NCBI GenBank assembly: GCA_943371965.1
Contig: CALRWV020000002.1
Span: 248,001-312,000 of the forward strand
Source of the DNA: CALRWV02 sp943371965
Lineage (GTDB): Bacteria > Bacteroidota > JABWAT01
DNA: 64,000 nucleotides
Direction: 5' to 3'
Shown: positions 51,060 to 59,523 of the stretch, piece by piece
Layout of the letters: each line of letters opens with the position of its first letter
Numbering within the stretch: the first letter of the stretch is position 1
Made by a program: the position numbers and the translations under genes
Notes under the pieces: model-generated
Databases searched by the model: none
Told to the model about the DNA's origin: nothing
What the model saw: only the letters and a program-made list of their open reading frames with translations

Positions 51060-51246
51060 GGTTTTTGGTTTTTTAGGTTATTGGGTCTTTGGCTTGTTAG
51101 ATTTCTGAAATTATTCAGCCAAAGGCTGATGAGCCTCAGGTTCAAAATTAGAGATTATAGATTTTATATTGAAAACATGATTCGTTTTCTCCAATACTTT
51201 CGATTCCCATCAACTTGTCTTTACCATTGACTACTGACTTCTTCCC
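51060..51246. repeat. Spacer with TCAGCC double-hairpin remnant
   Basis: TCAGCCAAAGGCTGA (51115-51129) is the first hairpin of a double-hairpin unit, followed by TGAGCCTCAG as a decayed second. Related units lie at 52100 and 54010. Confidence 0.6.
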
Positions 51247-52026
51247 TTAAAACTTCACACTCACCGTCAGATGGCTTGAATTATTTTCAACATTCACCGG
51301 TACAAGAAATCCTTTTTCCAGAATTTCCGGTTTGAAAACATCTTCCGTTTTTCCTGATGCCAGAACATTTCCGCACTGAAAGAAAATGGAATGCGTACCA
51401 AAATTTGCTGCCAGGTTCAGATCATGACAGGCAATGACAATTGTCTTCTTTTCCCTTTCCTGCAATGATTTCAATAAACGAAAAAGATCGAGTTGATGTT
51501 TAATATCCAAATGCGCGGTCGGTTCATCAAGAATGATGCATTCAGTTTGCTGTGCCAATGCTTTTGCAATCCAAACCCGTTGCTTTTCTCCACCCGAAAG
51601 ATCTGAAACCGGATGTTTCCGTAGATGGTTCAATTCGCAAATTCCAAGAGATGCATCAACAGTTTTTTTATGGTGATCAGACAACGTTCCCCACCAATCA
51701 AGATACGGCGCACAACCTGAAGCCACCATCTCTTCAACAGTCAGAGAAAAAAGAAGCTCCTGTGTCTGTGGAACATACGCAATTGATTTTGCAAGTTCAG
51801 CTGATTTGATTGAACTGAATTCAGAATTTTTAAAGAACAATTTTCCTGAATAATTTTTTATAACACCGCTGAGCAGTTTCAGGAAAGTTGATTTGCCAGA
51901 ACCGTTTGCCCCGATAATGGTGGTCAGACTTCCTGATTCAATTTCAATACTGACTGAATCAATCACATTGAACTTCTGTGATGGATAGTGGTAAGTCAGG
52001 TTTTCAGTTTGAAACAAATTTGGCAT
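51247..52026 (-). CDS. btuD: ABC transporter ATP-binding protein (BtuD/FecE type)
   Basis: A 259-residue ATPase starting at ATG 52026 (the GTG at 52062 adds an unsupported extension). It has Walker A G-A-N-G-S-G-K-S-T-F-L, signature D-L-S-G-G-E-K-Q-R-V-W-I-A-K-A and Walker B I-I-L-D-E-P-T-A-H-L-D. It powers the BtuC-like permease of the vitamin B12/iron-siderophore importer encoded directly upstream. The 132-base gap carries a double palindrome. Confidence 0.85.
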   Translation of the reverse strand: MPNLFQTENLTYHYPSQKFNVIDSVSIEIESGSLTTIIGANGSGKSTFLKLLSGVIKNYSGKLFFKNSEFSSIKSAELAKSIAYVPQTQELLFSLTVEEMVASGCAPYLDWWGTLSDHHKKTVDASLGICELNHLRKHPVSDLSGGEKQRVWIAKALAQQTECIILDEPTAHLDIKHQLDLFRLLKSLQEREKKTIVIACHDLNLAANFGTHSIFFQCGNVLASGKTEDVFKPEILEKGFLVPVNVENNSSHLTVSVKF

Positions 52027-52099
52027 AACAACTTTTGAAATCACAGACCTGCAGAATTCCACATTTGCTAATTAGAGCTTTCTGTTCACATTCTTAATT

Positions 52100-52129
52100 T
52101 CAGCCGGAGGCTGATCAGCCTCCGGCTGA
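52100..52129. repeat. Perfect double hairpin (TCAGCC...GGCTGA twice)
   Basis: TCAGCCGGAGGCTGA is followed at once by TCAGCCTCCGGCTGA. The 30 bases are palindromic as a whole. It lies in the gap between btuC and btuD. Such a structure could stabilise mRNA ends or be a repeat. Confidence 0.75.
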
Positions 52130-52157
52130 CGTAATTATTAATTCTCAATTAATGTGG

Positions 52158-53141
52158 TTATTTGCTTCGAAGCAGCCAGACAAAGAAGGGAGCACCCAAA
52201 AATGCAGTGATGGCTCCAACCGGCAATTCAACCGGATAGAAAAGCGATCGTGCCATCCAATCGGAAAGCATGAGTAATATACCGCCGGAAATAAATGATA
52301 CAGGTATCAGAATGCGATGATCTGATCCGTATAGAAATCGTGCCGCATGTGGAATCATCAAACCAACAAATCCGATAATTCCGCTGATGCAAACAGAAAG
52401 CCCAGTCAAAATTGAGACGCAAAGATAAGAGAGTTTCTTTACCGTATCAACCTGCACACCAAGCTGTGAAGCCACTTCTTCACCTGTTGTCATCAAGTTG
52501 AATTTGTAACTGAACAGGTACAAAACACAGCTTAACATTACCATTACCGGTGCAAAACTGTAAATTTGGGTCTTCGTTCCCAAACCGAGATTTCCCATAA
52601 ACCAGGAAAGTGCCATCCTGATTGAATCACCCATAAATGGAATTGAAATAAACATCACAGCACTCAGAAACGAACCCATCATCACTCCGCCTAACAAAAG
52701 ACGCCCATTGTCCAATTTGCCGAATCTCAAACCAATAAAATAAACCATAACTGTTACCAGTAAGGCTCCGGCAAAGGCTCCGGCTGATTGAATAAAAACA
52801 GCAGATGTTCCCAGCAGAAAGGATAAAATAATTCCGGTATTCGCACCGGATGAAATTCCGAGAATAAATGGTTCTGCCAACGGATTTCTGACAACAAGCT
52901 GAAGAGTAAGTCCTGCAACGGCTAGTGAACCGCCAACCACATAAGCTGCAACTGCACGTGGCAATCTGATATCCCATAAAATAACAGAAACTGATTCAGA
53001 TGGAATTCCTAAAAGGTGGTCAAAAACAGTGTGAAGCGAAATTGATCCGGGTTGATAAATCAGAACAAAAATAAAAACGAAAATGGATGCGGTAAACCAA
53101 AGTGCTAGGTGAAAAAAAGTTTGCCGCAGATTGATCGTCAT
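52158..53141 (-). CDS. btuC: FecCD/BtuC-family ABC permease
   Basis: A 327-residue membrane protein with about ten hydrophobic segments and the family pattern G-A-L-L-V-T-V-M near 120, L-A-L-S-W-F-M-G-N-L near 180, and G-I-I-G-F-V-G-L-M-I-P-H-A-A-R near 265, the signature of cobalamin/siderophore permeases. The ATG overlaps the substrate-binding gene's stop by ATGA. It imports cobalamin or a siderophore-iron complex across the inner membrane. Confidence 0.9.
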   Translation of the reverse strand: MTINLRQTFFHLALWFTASIFVFIFVLIYQPGSISLHTVFDHLLGIPSESVSVILWDIRLPRAVAAYVVGGSLAVAGLTLQLVVRNPLAEPFILGISSGANTGIILSFLLGTSAVFIQSAGAFAGALLVTVMVYFIGLRFGKLDNGRLLLGGVMMGSFLSAVMFISIPFMGDSIRMALSWFMGNLGLGTKTQIYSFAPVMVMLSCVLYLFSYKFNLMTTGEEVASQLGVQVDTVKKLSYLCVSILTGLSVCISGIIGFVGLMIPHAARFLYGSDHRILIPVSFISGGILLMLSDWMARSLFYPVELPVGAITAFLGAPFFVWLLRSK

Positions 53142-54025
53142 TGTGAAAGAATGGTATTTAGCTGAATGATTCCCTGAACCAGTCTTGGTCCCGGACGTAA
53201 AATGAGATCGGGGTGAACGTAAAATATTTTTTTGTTTTTATATGCGGAAACAGTTGAAAGGGATTCGAAATCCTGATATTCCTTTTCCTGCAACGGCTGA
53301 TATTCTTTTTCAGGTATAATAATGAAATCCGGATTCAGGTTCAGCACTTCTTCACGGTTGATGGTTGGATATCTTTCTTTCATTTCCGGAACTGCATTTC
53401 TTCCGCCTGACAGATTTAATATTTCATTCAGAAAGGATCCGCTCGAAACAGAAATTATGGGAACCCGGTTTAAAAGCAAAAACACGGATGGCTGTTTTTC
53501 AACTCTATTTAAATGTGTTAGTCCCTGAACCATTGAAAAAACAACTGAATCTGCTTCCTTTGAATGACCTGTAATTTTCCCGATTGTTTTTATGCAATCA
53601 AACAATTCCGACATGTTGGTTGTGTTGAAAGTGAATACCGGAATATTCATTGCATTCAGTTTTTCAACTGTTGGTTTTGGATTGCCGTCTGCTGTGGCAA
53701 AAACAAGATCAGGTTGTAGCGTTACAATAGCCTCAAGATTCGGATTGATGATTCCACCAATTTTTGTTTTTTGTTTTACTCCTTCCGGATAGTTGCAGTA
53801 ATCTGAAACACCTGACAATTGATTTTCCGCGTGGAGAGCAAAAATGATTTCTGTAATATTGGGTGCGAGGGAAACAATTTTTTGTGGCGAAGCAGGAAGT
53901 GTAATTTGGGTTCCAATATCATCGGTATATATCTTTCCGGCAGTGATTTCTGATTTCTTATTATTGCAGCCAATTGCAAAAAGAACAAGAAACATGATAA
54001 ACGAAAATCTGCGCCACAGGCGCAT
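53138..54025 (-). CDS. btuF: Cobalamin/iron-type ABC substrate-binding protein
   Basis: A 295-residue protein with lipobox A-I-G-C. The BtuF-like motif V-S-L-A-P-N-I-T-E-I-I-F-A-L and the loop G-G-R-N-A-V-P-E are present. The start ATG 54025 gives a basic n-region M-R-L-W-R-R-F encoded by a hairpin repeat (54010-54039); the ATG at 53995 lacks any basic residue. A longer start would overlap the upstream outer-membrane gene. It binds the substrate in the periplasm and delivers it to BtuC. Confidence 0.83.
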   Translation of the reverse strand: MRLWRRFSFIMFLVLFAIGCNNKKSEITAGKIYTDDIGTQITLPASPQKIVSLAPNITEIIFALHAENQLSGVSDYCNYPEGVKQKTKIGGIINPNLEAIVTLQPDLVFATADGNPKPTVEKLNAMNIPVFTFNTTNMSELFDCIKTIGKITGHSKEADSVVFSMVQGLTHLNRVEKQPSVFLLLNRVPIISVSSGSFLNEILNLSGGRNAVPEMKERYPTINREEVLNLNPDFIIIPEKEYQPLQEKEYQDFESLSTVSAYKNKKIFYVHPDLILRPGPRLVQGIIQLNTILSQ

Positions 54026-54039
54026 CAGCCTTTGGCTGA
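54010..54039. repeat. Double hairpin within the btuF start region
   Basis: TGCGCCACAGGCGCA is followed directly by TCAGCCTTTGGCTGA. On the btuF strand the pair reads TCAGCCAAAGGCTGA then TGCGCCTGTGGCGCA, the order seen at 51115. It codes for the start and first residues of BtuF. Confidence 0.75.
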
Positions 54040-54084
54040 GGGAATCGAAAAAGTTCTTCATTCGTAATTCTACATTCTTAATTA

Positions 54085-56004
54085 TCAATTCCAAAGCCAC
54101 CACGTTACTTCAAAATGAATCGCGGAGATCGCTTCCGGATATCCGTCGTAATATTCATTGGCTTCATTGGTACAATTTTCCCAAATGAAACGGAACATCA
54201 TGTCACTGACCTGGCCACGTGCAAAAAGATCAACACGTTTTACCAGTTTTGAGGATCGGTTTAAATCAACGAGCAATCCACCATATTTGGAATCAGGAAA
54301 AAGTCTGGAACCCGATGAACGGTAATGTCCTTCTACACCCAACCATAAATTCATTGCGTTGTCAAACCATAAATCATGGTGTGCAACTGAAATTCTGATA
54401 TCATGCTTTGGTAGAAATTCATTTTGAAACGCAAACGAATAATTTCCTTCAGATTCAAAATCACCCAACAATTCGCTCATCTTAATACGTGACATATACT
54501 CCAGAAAGAATTGACTGAATTTCATCGTTTTTCCATAAGAAGAAAACATGATCAGTGAATCTTTCAACACCCGTCCATTGGTGAAAATCTGTGCTGGTGA
54601 TTTCAGTTGTGTTGATGACAAACCGGCTCTAACAAAATAGTTTTCCTTTTGATAATGAGCGCTGACTAAATAAACATCAGTAAGTTCCTTTTGAGTATTT
54701 TCTGCTAATCCCGCTATCCGGATTGCATCTTTTACCGAAACCTGTGAGCTGCTTATTGTTCTGGAAAATGTCCAATATGTATTGCTGTTGAGAATGTTTT
54801 TTATCTCTAAAAAAAGTTTAGAGTTGGAATAACTTTTTTCATCAATTGATAAAAACAATCCTCCTGTTAATTTCCAATTGTCCATATCATTTGAAACTTT
54901 CCCTGATGCAAAATATTTCTGTCTTGCAAATGACGAGAACAAAGTTGAGTTGGTTATGTTGACAAAATCGGAACCCAAACCGACTGTCAGATTATTTCCC
55001 CACAATCCTGCATTGGATTCATTGAAAATCTGATAATTGCTGACTTCGTATTTTATTGCCGATGCCGTTGAATCAAATGACGAGACAGGAAAATTGGTAG
55101 AAGAAGAAATTTTGGAAGTTGTCAATACCGTTTTGTTGGAAATATTCAGTTCTGAAAATTGAAGTTGCGTATCAAACCAGATTTGAAACAGAGAAGATGT
55201 TTTTTTAACTGATGAATTCGGAAACATCATTGGTGTCTGACGGAAATCTGTCCGTGACAATTCGCCGCTGGCCGTTAAAGAATCATTGATTCCGCCATAA
55301 TTTCCATAAGAATGATTTGAAGTCATCAGCATGAAATTCAGCGAACTCAAAGAATCGCTCATCAATCTTTTTGCCTGTGCAAAAAATTGCCATTGATCAC
55401 TTGTACCTGTGAGTTCAGGATTCAAGCCTCTATTCCGCTGTCCAAATCCTTCAAAAGTTTTTCTTCCGATTGCGGCACGTGCAGACCAGTTGTTGGTTAT
55501 GCGGGTGGTGAATATTCCTTCAACCGATGAATGTTTTTCATATCCATCCAGAAAATGAATAATGGTTTGCGCATCTTTGAACGAATTGAAATCATAACCC
55601 AGAATCCAGTTTTCTGTTTTGCTCCCTGAAATTGAGTTTTCATTTTTCAATGAACTCAAAACACTTGTCAGAAAAGTTGCCGGATGAAGAGAACCTGATA
55701 CCGGATCACTCCATTCAAACCCATTTAAAACAAAACTTTGGTTGTTGGAAAACAGTCCGTTTTGAATATTTGATGATGGAATTCCAATCCCATATGCCTG
55801 ATAATTCAATCCACCCGAAATTTTGGATTGAATATCGGTGATATCAAATATGCTGTAAAAATTACGCGAAGAATCTGCAAACTGATTCAACGGAAAACTT
55901 AATGTCTGGACTGATTGCACGGAATCAATTCCGATCACATGGCTATGTATGGTTTTTACAGTATCAGCTGTTTGAAAAAAAGTAAGAAGAAGTGCAAGAA
56001 TCAT
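54085..56004 (-). CDS. TonB-plug-like outer-membrane protein of the importer operon
   Basis: A 639-residue protein with signal peptide M-I-L-A-L-L-L-T-F-F and an N-terminal plug-like block (S-F-V-L-N-G-F-E-W-S-D-P-V-S-G-S-L-H-P near residue 95, like the N-G-x-P-x-N-D-P-x-S-G of receptor plugs). A barrel-like strand series follows and ends F-E-V-T-W-W-L-W-N. No TonB box is visible. It precedes btuF in the operon and begins 3 bases after the YbjN-like gene. It may be a receptor or channel for the BtuFCD substrate. Confidence 0.75.
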   Translation of the reverse strand: MILALLLTFFQTADTVKTIHSHVIGIDSVQSVQTLSFPLNQFADSSRNFYSIFDITDIQSKISGGLNYQAYGIGIPSSNIQNGLFSNNQSFVLNGFEWSDPVSGSLHPATFLTSVLSSLKNENSISGSKTENWILGYDFNSFKDAQTIIHFLDGYEKHSSVEGIFTTRITNNWSARAAIGRKTFEGFGQRNRGLNPELTGTSDQWQFFAQAKRLMSDSLSSLNFMLMTSNHSYGNYGGINDSLTASGELSRTDFRQTPMMFPNSSVKKTSSLFQIWFDTQLQFSELNISNKTVLTTSKISSSTNFPVSSFDSTASAIKYEVSNYQIFNESNAGLWGNNLTVGLGSDFVNITNSTLFSSFARQKYFASGKVSNDMDNWKLTGGLFLSIDEKSYSNSKLFLEIKNILNSNTYWTFSRTISSSQVSVKDAIRIAGLAENTQKELTDVYLVSAHYQKENYFVRAGLSSTQLKSPAQIFTNGRVLKDSLIMFSSYGKTMKFSQFFLEYMSRIKMSELLGDFESEGNYSFAFQNEFLPKHDIRISVAHHDLWFDNAMNLWLGVEGHYRSSGSRLFPDSKYGGLLVDLNRSSKLVKRVDLFARGQVSDMMFRFIWENCTNEANEYYDGYPEAISAIHFEVTWWLWN

Positions 56005-56007
56005 GAA

Positions 56008-56424
56008 TTAAAGAGGATTAAGACCAGATGAGAGACGTTTTCTGGCATCGTACGAAACTTTTGTGATATACTGAACCGCTGCTAAAGTTTCTTCAACAGT
56101 GGCAAGATGAAGCAGACAGGAATCGACAACCACGAGATTTTCCTGTTCGTTTAAAATCATCAGTGAAAAACTTCCGTAATCCATTCCCAGATTATTTTTC
56201 AGGAGGAAGTGCATAAGTTCTTCGTTTTTCTCAATCGGACCGGCAATCGAGAAAAATTTCAGAATCTTTTCTTTCTGTCCATTTTCAATTGTTATCACCA
56301 TAACATCCTGATGTTCAGTTTCAGACATCGGAATTTTCATCAGAAAATTTCCACCAACTTCTGAAATTGAAGCATTTAGTTTAGATGACAGTTCCTGAAC
56401 CAATTCCAAATAAGAGAGTGACAT
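56008..56424 (-). CDS. YbjN/CesT-like chaperone-fold protein
   Basis: A 138-residue soluble protein with alternating helices and strands: F-L-M-K-I-P-M-S near 28 and H-F-L-L-K-N-N-L-G-M-D-Y-G-S-F-S near 72, then V-V-V-D-S-C-L-L-H-L-A. The pattern resembles YbjN/type III chaperone-like folds. It is the first gene of the btu-like operon. The chaperone role for the neighbouring outer-membrane protein is an attractive but unproven idea. Confidence 0.65.
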   Translation of the reverse strand: MSLSYLELVQELSSKLNASISEVGGNFLMKIPMSETEHQDVMVITIENGQKEKILKFFSIAGPIEKNEELMHFLLKNNLGMDYGSFSLMILNEQENLVVVDSCLLHLATVEETLAAVQYITKVSYDARKRLSSGLNPL

Positions 56425-56464
56425 AACTTGCCCGTTTTTGTTTAATATTTTTAACTGAAAAGTC

Positions 56465-56530
56465 CGCAGAGATCAAAAAATTTTATGGATTTCTCTGCGT
56501 CCTTCCGCGTACTCTGCGGTTAAAGCGCCA
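56465..56530. repeat. CTCTGCGTCC boilerplate repeat
   Basis: TTTCTCTGCGTCCTTCCGCG and ACTCTGCGGTTAAAGCG occur near 56490, the same phrase family as at 3519, 4525 and 18181. Confidence 0.55.
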
Positions 56531-56539
56531 TAATGATTT

Positions 56540-57511
56540 TTACTTCAATAATTCTTCATAAATCAGTTTTGTGATCAATCCCGCTGCAATAATTCCATTG
56601 TTTTCAATTGTTGGTTTGTTGTCTGCCAGATTTTCACAAATAACTGCGAATGAAATTGCCTGACCTTTGTAAGTCAGCAATCCAAAATCTCCTTTGTAAC
56701 GCGTTGTTCCACCTGAACGGTGAGCCAGAGAAAAATTCGGATCATCCAGCGGCATAAATCTTGGCGACATGGTATCGTCATTTGAACTTCTCATAATCTC
56801 CAGTATTTCAAAACTGGCATCCGAAGAAACAACTTTTCCATCATACAGCTTTTCCATCAGAACAGCCAAGTCAGCAGCAGTGGAATATCCAACGCCGAAT
56901 GCCTTTGAATCTTCAGTATCAGCTTTCAAATCAGGACGTAAAAATTTATTGAGGAGTTTGGTGTCAATAAAACCGTAATTGGCCATCACCTGATTCACAT
57001 ATCCAGTTTGCTGATCAATGCCTGTACCGAATGCATCAAGAATCATGTTGGCTGCGGTGTTGTCGCTTGAAATAACGGATAATTTAGCAGCATCCGAAAG
57101 AAGAACCGAGTAATCACCATTTAAATATTGCAACGTTCCGGAACCGCCAACTTTGTTTTGCTTTGTCAGTTTTGCTGAAGCCGTTGGTTTTATTTTTCCA
57201 TCCTGAATTGCCTGATAATAGGAAACCAGAATCGGAACTTTAAGCATCGAAGTTACAGGAATTCTTTCGCGCTGATTAACGGCAATAACTTTTCCGTTTG
57301 CAAGATTTTTTGCAGCAACACCAATTTTGACCTGATACTGATCAGCAATTGAAGCAATTTTTTCTTCGGTTGTTAGTGGCTTGAATGGAACAGCAACTGA
57401 AACGGAATCCTTAACCGGTTCCTGCACGGGAGCCAGAACTTCTTTTGAAGACTGACAACCGGCAATCAAAAAGAAAAAAGCTGGAGTTAGTATGGAAAAT
57501 GAAAATTTCAT
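56540..57511 (-). CDS. Beta-lactamase-like serine hydrolase lipoprotein
   Basis: A 323-residue lipoprotein (lipobox I-A-G-C, Cys19). Catalytic elements: Ser88-x-x-Lys91 in T-S-M-L-K-V, S-D-N at 149-151, and H-R-S-G-G where class A enzymes carry K-T-G. The Glu166-x-x-Leu-Asn element of deacylation is not visible. The fold fits class A beta-lactamases, but without that glutamate it may be an endopeptidase or a poor hydrolase. Its position has no antibiotic-resistance context. Confidence 0.82.
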   Translation of the reverse strand: MKFSFSILTPAFFFLIAGCQSSKEVLAPVQEPVKDSVSVAVPFKPLTTEEKIASIADQYQVKIGVAAKNLANGKVIAVNQRERIPVTSMLKVPILVSYYQAIQDGKIKPTASAKLTKQNKVGGSGTLQYLNGDYSVLLSDAAKLSVISSDNTAANMILDAFGTGIDQQTGYVNQVMANYGFIDTKLLNKFLRPDLKADTEDSKAFGVGYSTAADLAVLMEKLYDGKVVSSDASFEILEIMRSSNDDTMSPRFMPLDDPNFSLAHRSGGTTRYKGDFGLLTYKGQAISFAVICENLADNKPTIENNGIIAAGLITKLIYEELLK

Positions 57512-57592
57512 TGAAATAACAGTAAAAAATGAAGACCAAAGATAAAGATTAATGTTTGAAACTAAAATCGAAATAGTATGAAGAATTTCAGG

Positions 57593-58600
57593 TCAATCTA
57601 TACTGATTTCATAATATCCGTTTCTTTTGGCCATCTTTTTCTCACTGTTTTTCAAAATAGGAATCATAAATGGTGATTCTTTCAGACTGACTGGAACGGG
57701 AGCGAAATTTTTAATCCGCAACGGAAAAAGTCTGAATTGGTTCAATTTACCTTTTTTAAACAGAAGCTGAACCAGCATACTTTCTTTGGTGGTTGCTTCA
57801 CGCTGGTCAAAAATAAAATTTCCTATACTGTAGAAAATTGGTTTTCCTTTGTAATAGTCAATCATCTGCAGAATGTGAGGATGGTGTCCAATAATCATAT
57901 CAGCACCGGAATCAATTATCGATTTGGCAAGATTCTGCTGTTTTTCAGACGGAATTTTTTCATATTCAATTCCCCAATGAAGCATCACAATCAGAGTAAT
58001 TTCAGGAAACTCTTTTTTGAATGTTCTGATTTCCTTGTTCAGTGCATAAATTGATGATACTGCGGGAATCAAGGTGTCTTTTTTCTGGACTTTTATTCCA
58101 AGTCCGAAAGTTGATGCAGAAATGATGGCGATTTTCTGATTCAGTGTGTCAATATATTCAATGTTGATCGGTTTCCTGTAATCATTTCTTGTGCCAAATA
58201 GAATTAAATTGCTTTCTTTTAAATGATCGATAGTTTGTTCAAATCCTTTTAATCCATAATCGAAAGAATGATTATTGGCAACATCAACATGTGTTATTCC
58301 CGCTGATTTCAAATCTTTCAACCAAACAGGATTCATTTTGAAATTGAAATATTTCGGTACTTTTTTGCCTGAATCCGTAACTGCTGTTTCTAGATTGACA
58401 ACTGAAAAGTGGGTTGATTTAAAAAGCGAATCAACATTTGTAAAAAGCGACGATGCGTTTCCTTTTTTCTCTACATATTTTCTGACGCCACGGTCAATCA
58501 TCAAATCACCGGCAATTGAAATGGAAAGAATTGAATCCCGGGTTTGGGAAAATAAAAACTGCGGGAAATTTAAAAGGATTAAAAAGAAAAAACACTTCAT
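57593..58600 (-). CDS. CapA-family phosphoesterase
   Basis: A 335-residue secreted protein with signal peptide (F-F-L-I-L-L-N-F-P-Q-F-L-F-S). Metal-binding motifs of the CapA family are clear: I-A-G-D-L-M near residue 29, V-N-L-E-T-A near 70, N-N-H-S-F-D-Y-G near 110, H-W-G-I-E-Y near 205 and G-H-H-P-H near 235. CapA relatives act in poly-gamma-glutamate capsule synthesis or hydrolyse phosphate esters in the envelope. No other capsule gene is nearby. Confidence 0.88.
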   Translation of the reverse strand: MKCFFFLILLNFPQFLFSQTRDSILSISIAGDLMIDRGVRKYVEKKGNASSLFTNVDSLFKSTHFSVVNLETAVTDSGKKVPKYFNFKMNPVWLKDLKSAGITHVDVANNHSFDYGLKGFEQTIDHLKESNLILFGTRNDYRKPINIEYIDTLNQKIAIISASTFGLGIKVQKKDTLIPAVSSIYALNKEIRTFKKEFPEITLIVMLHWGIEYEKIPSEKQQNLAKSIIDSGADMIIGHHPHILQMIDYYKGKPIFYSIGNFIFDQREATTKESMLVQLLFKKGKLNQFRLFPLRIKNFAPVPVSLKESPFMIPILKNSEKKMAKRNGYYEISID

Positions 58601-58619
58601 GGGAATGGGATCAGAAAAT

Positions 58620-58646
58620 CAGACTTCCCATTGTTTGGGAAGTCTG
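58620..58646 (-). terminator. Terminator after the small outer-membrane protein gene
   Basis: Read on the minus strand, CAGACTTCCCA pairs with TGGGAAGTCTG (5-base loop), followed by ATTTTCTG. It lies 11 bases beyond the stop at 58657. Confidence 0.8.
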
Positions 58647-58656
58647 AGAAGATTAA

Positions 58657-59400
58657 TTAGAAACCGACTGATAAACCTACAGCATAATATGCGTAAGAAC
58701 GGTATCCCATTTCAACATCAATAAACCCAAGAGATCCGCCAATTGCTGCACGAAGTCCATTTGAATCTGGGCTCAGGTCGATTTCCTGATTACTCAATTC
58801 AGGATGACCATCATCTGCTGGTTTGTATGTATATTTCATAGAACCTGAACCAATTTCGTAACCAAGTCTTCCGTACAACTTAAGAATAACCAAATCGCCA
58901 CTGATTAAACCACCAAAACCCACGTTTGATGCTCCAATTTCAGTGTCTTCAACTTTAACAGAAGATTTATTGTAATCGGCATACGCAGCCAAATTAATTG
59001 GAATTCCAGGAGGAAGGGGAACCAAACTTGTGAGCTCATATTTAAGTCCAACTGTCATTGAATTAAAATCACCAGCAGGCAATAATTTCAATGTTGCTTC
59101 AAAACCCATTGTTCCAAGACTGGCTACAAGTGCAGCATTGTTTATTCCAAAGCCAGGTGCATCTTTAGCGCCATCAATTTCAGGAACTGAAGCAGCAGAT
59201 GCCATAAGTCCGATTCTAAATCCGAAAGTAGTTGGGGCTTTTGCAGAAATATAAGTTAAGGCACCACTTCCAGAAGCCATCCAGTCTGTAATAGGTGATA
59301 ATACTTTTTCAGCTTTTGCTTTATCAAAATTCCATTGAGCAAGGGAAACTGCCGAAATTGATAAGGTAAAAATCAATCCAAGAACTAATTTTTTTAACAT
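58657..59400 (-). CDS. Small outer-membrane beta-barrel protein
   Basis: A 247-residue protein with signal peptide ending S-L-A-Q. Alternating Gly/aromatic strands (G-F-R-I-G-L-M-A-S, L-Y-G-R-L-G-Y-E-I-G-S-G-S) and a final V-G-L-S-V-G-F support an eight-stranded-like barrel. GGAGGATCGAC upstream of the ATG is a strong ribosome site, consistent with high expression. It is followed by a terminator. Function unknown; a DUF6588-like family is possible. Confidence 0.75.
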   Translation of the reverse strand: MLKKLVLGLIFTLSISAVSLAQWNFDKAKAEKVLSPITDWMASGSGALTYISAKAPTTFGFRIGLMASAASVPEIDGAKDAPGFGINNAALVASLGTMGFEATLKLLPAGDFNSMTVGLKYELTSLVPLPPGIPINLAAYADYNKSSVKVEDTEIGASNVGFGGLISGDLVILKLYGRLGYEIGSGSMKYTYKPADDGHPELSNQEIDLSPDSNGLRAAIGGSLGFIDVEMGYRSYAYYAVGLSVGF

Positions 59401-59523
59401 GTCGATCCTCCATTTATTTTTTTTGTTTGCGACTACTGCAAATGTATGAAATATTTTTGTTTTACGTGTAATGAATTTTTAATGATCGGAATTGGAATGT
59501 TTATAATGTGACAGTCACCCATA

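Noticed and set aside
56540..57511. Acquired antibiotic-resistance beta-lactamase
   Set aside because: No mobile context and the deacylation glutamate is not visible.
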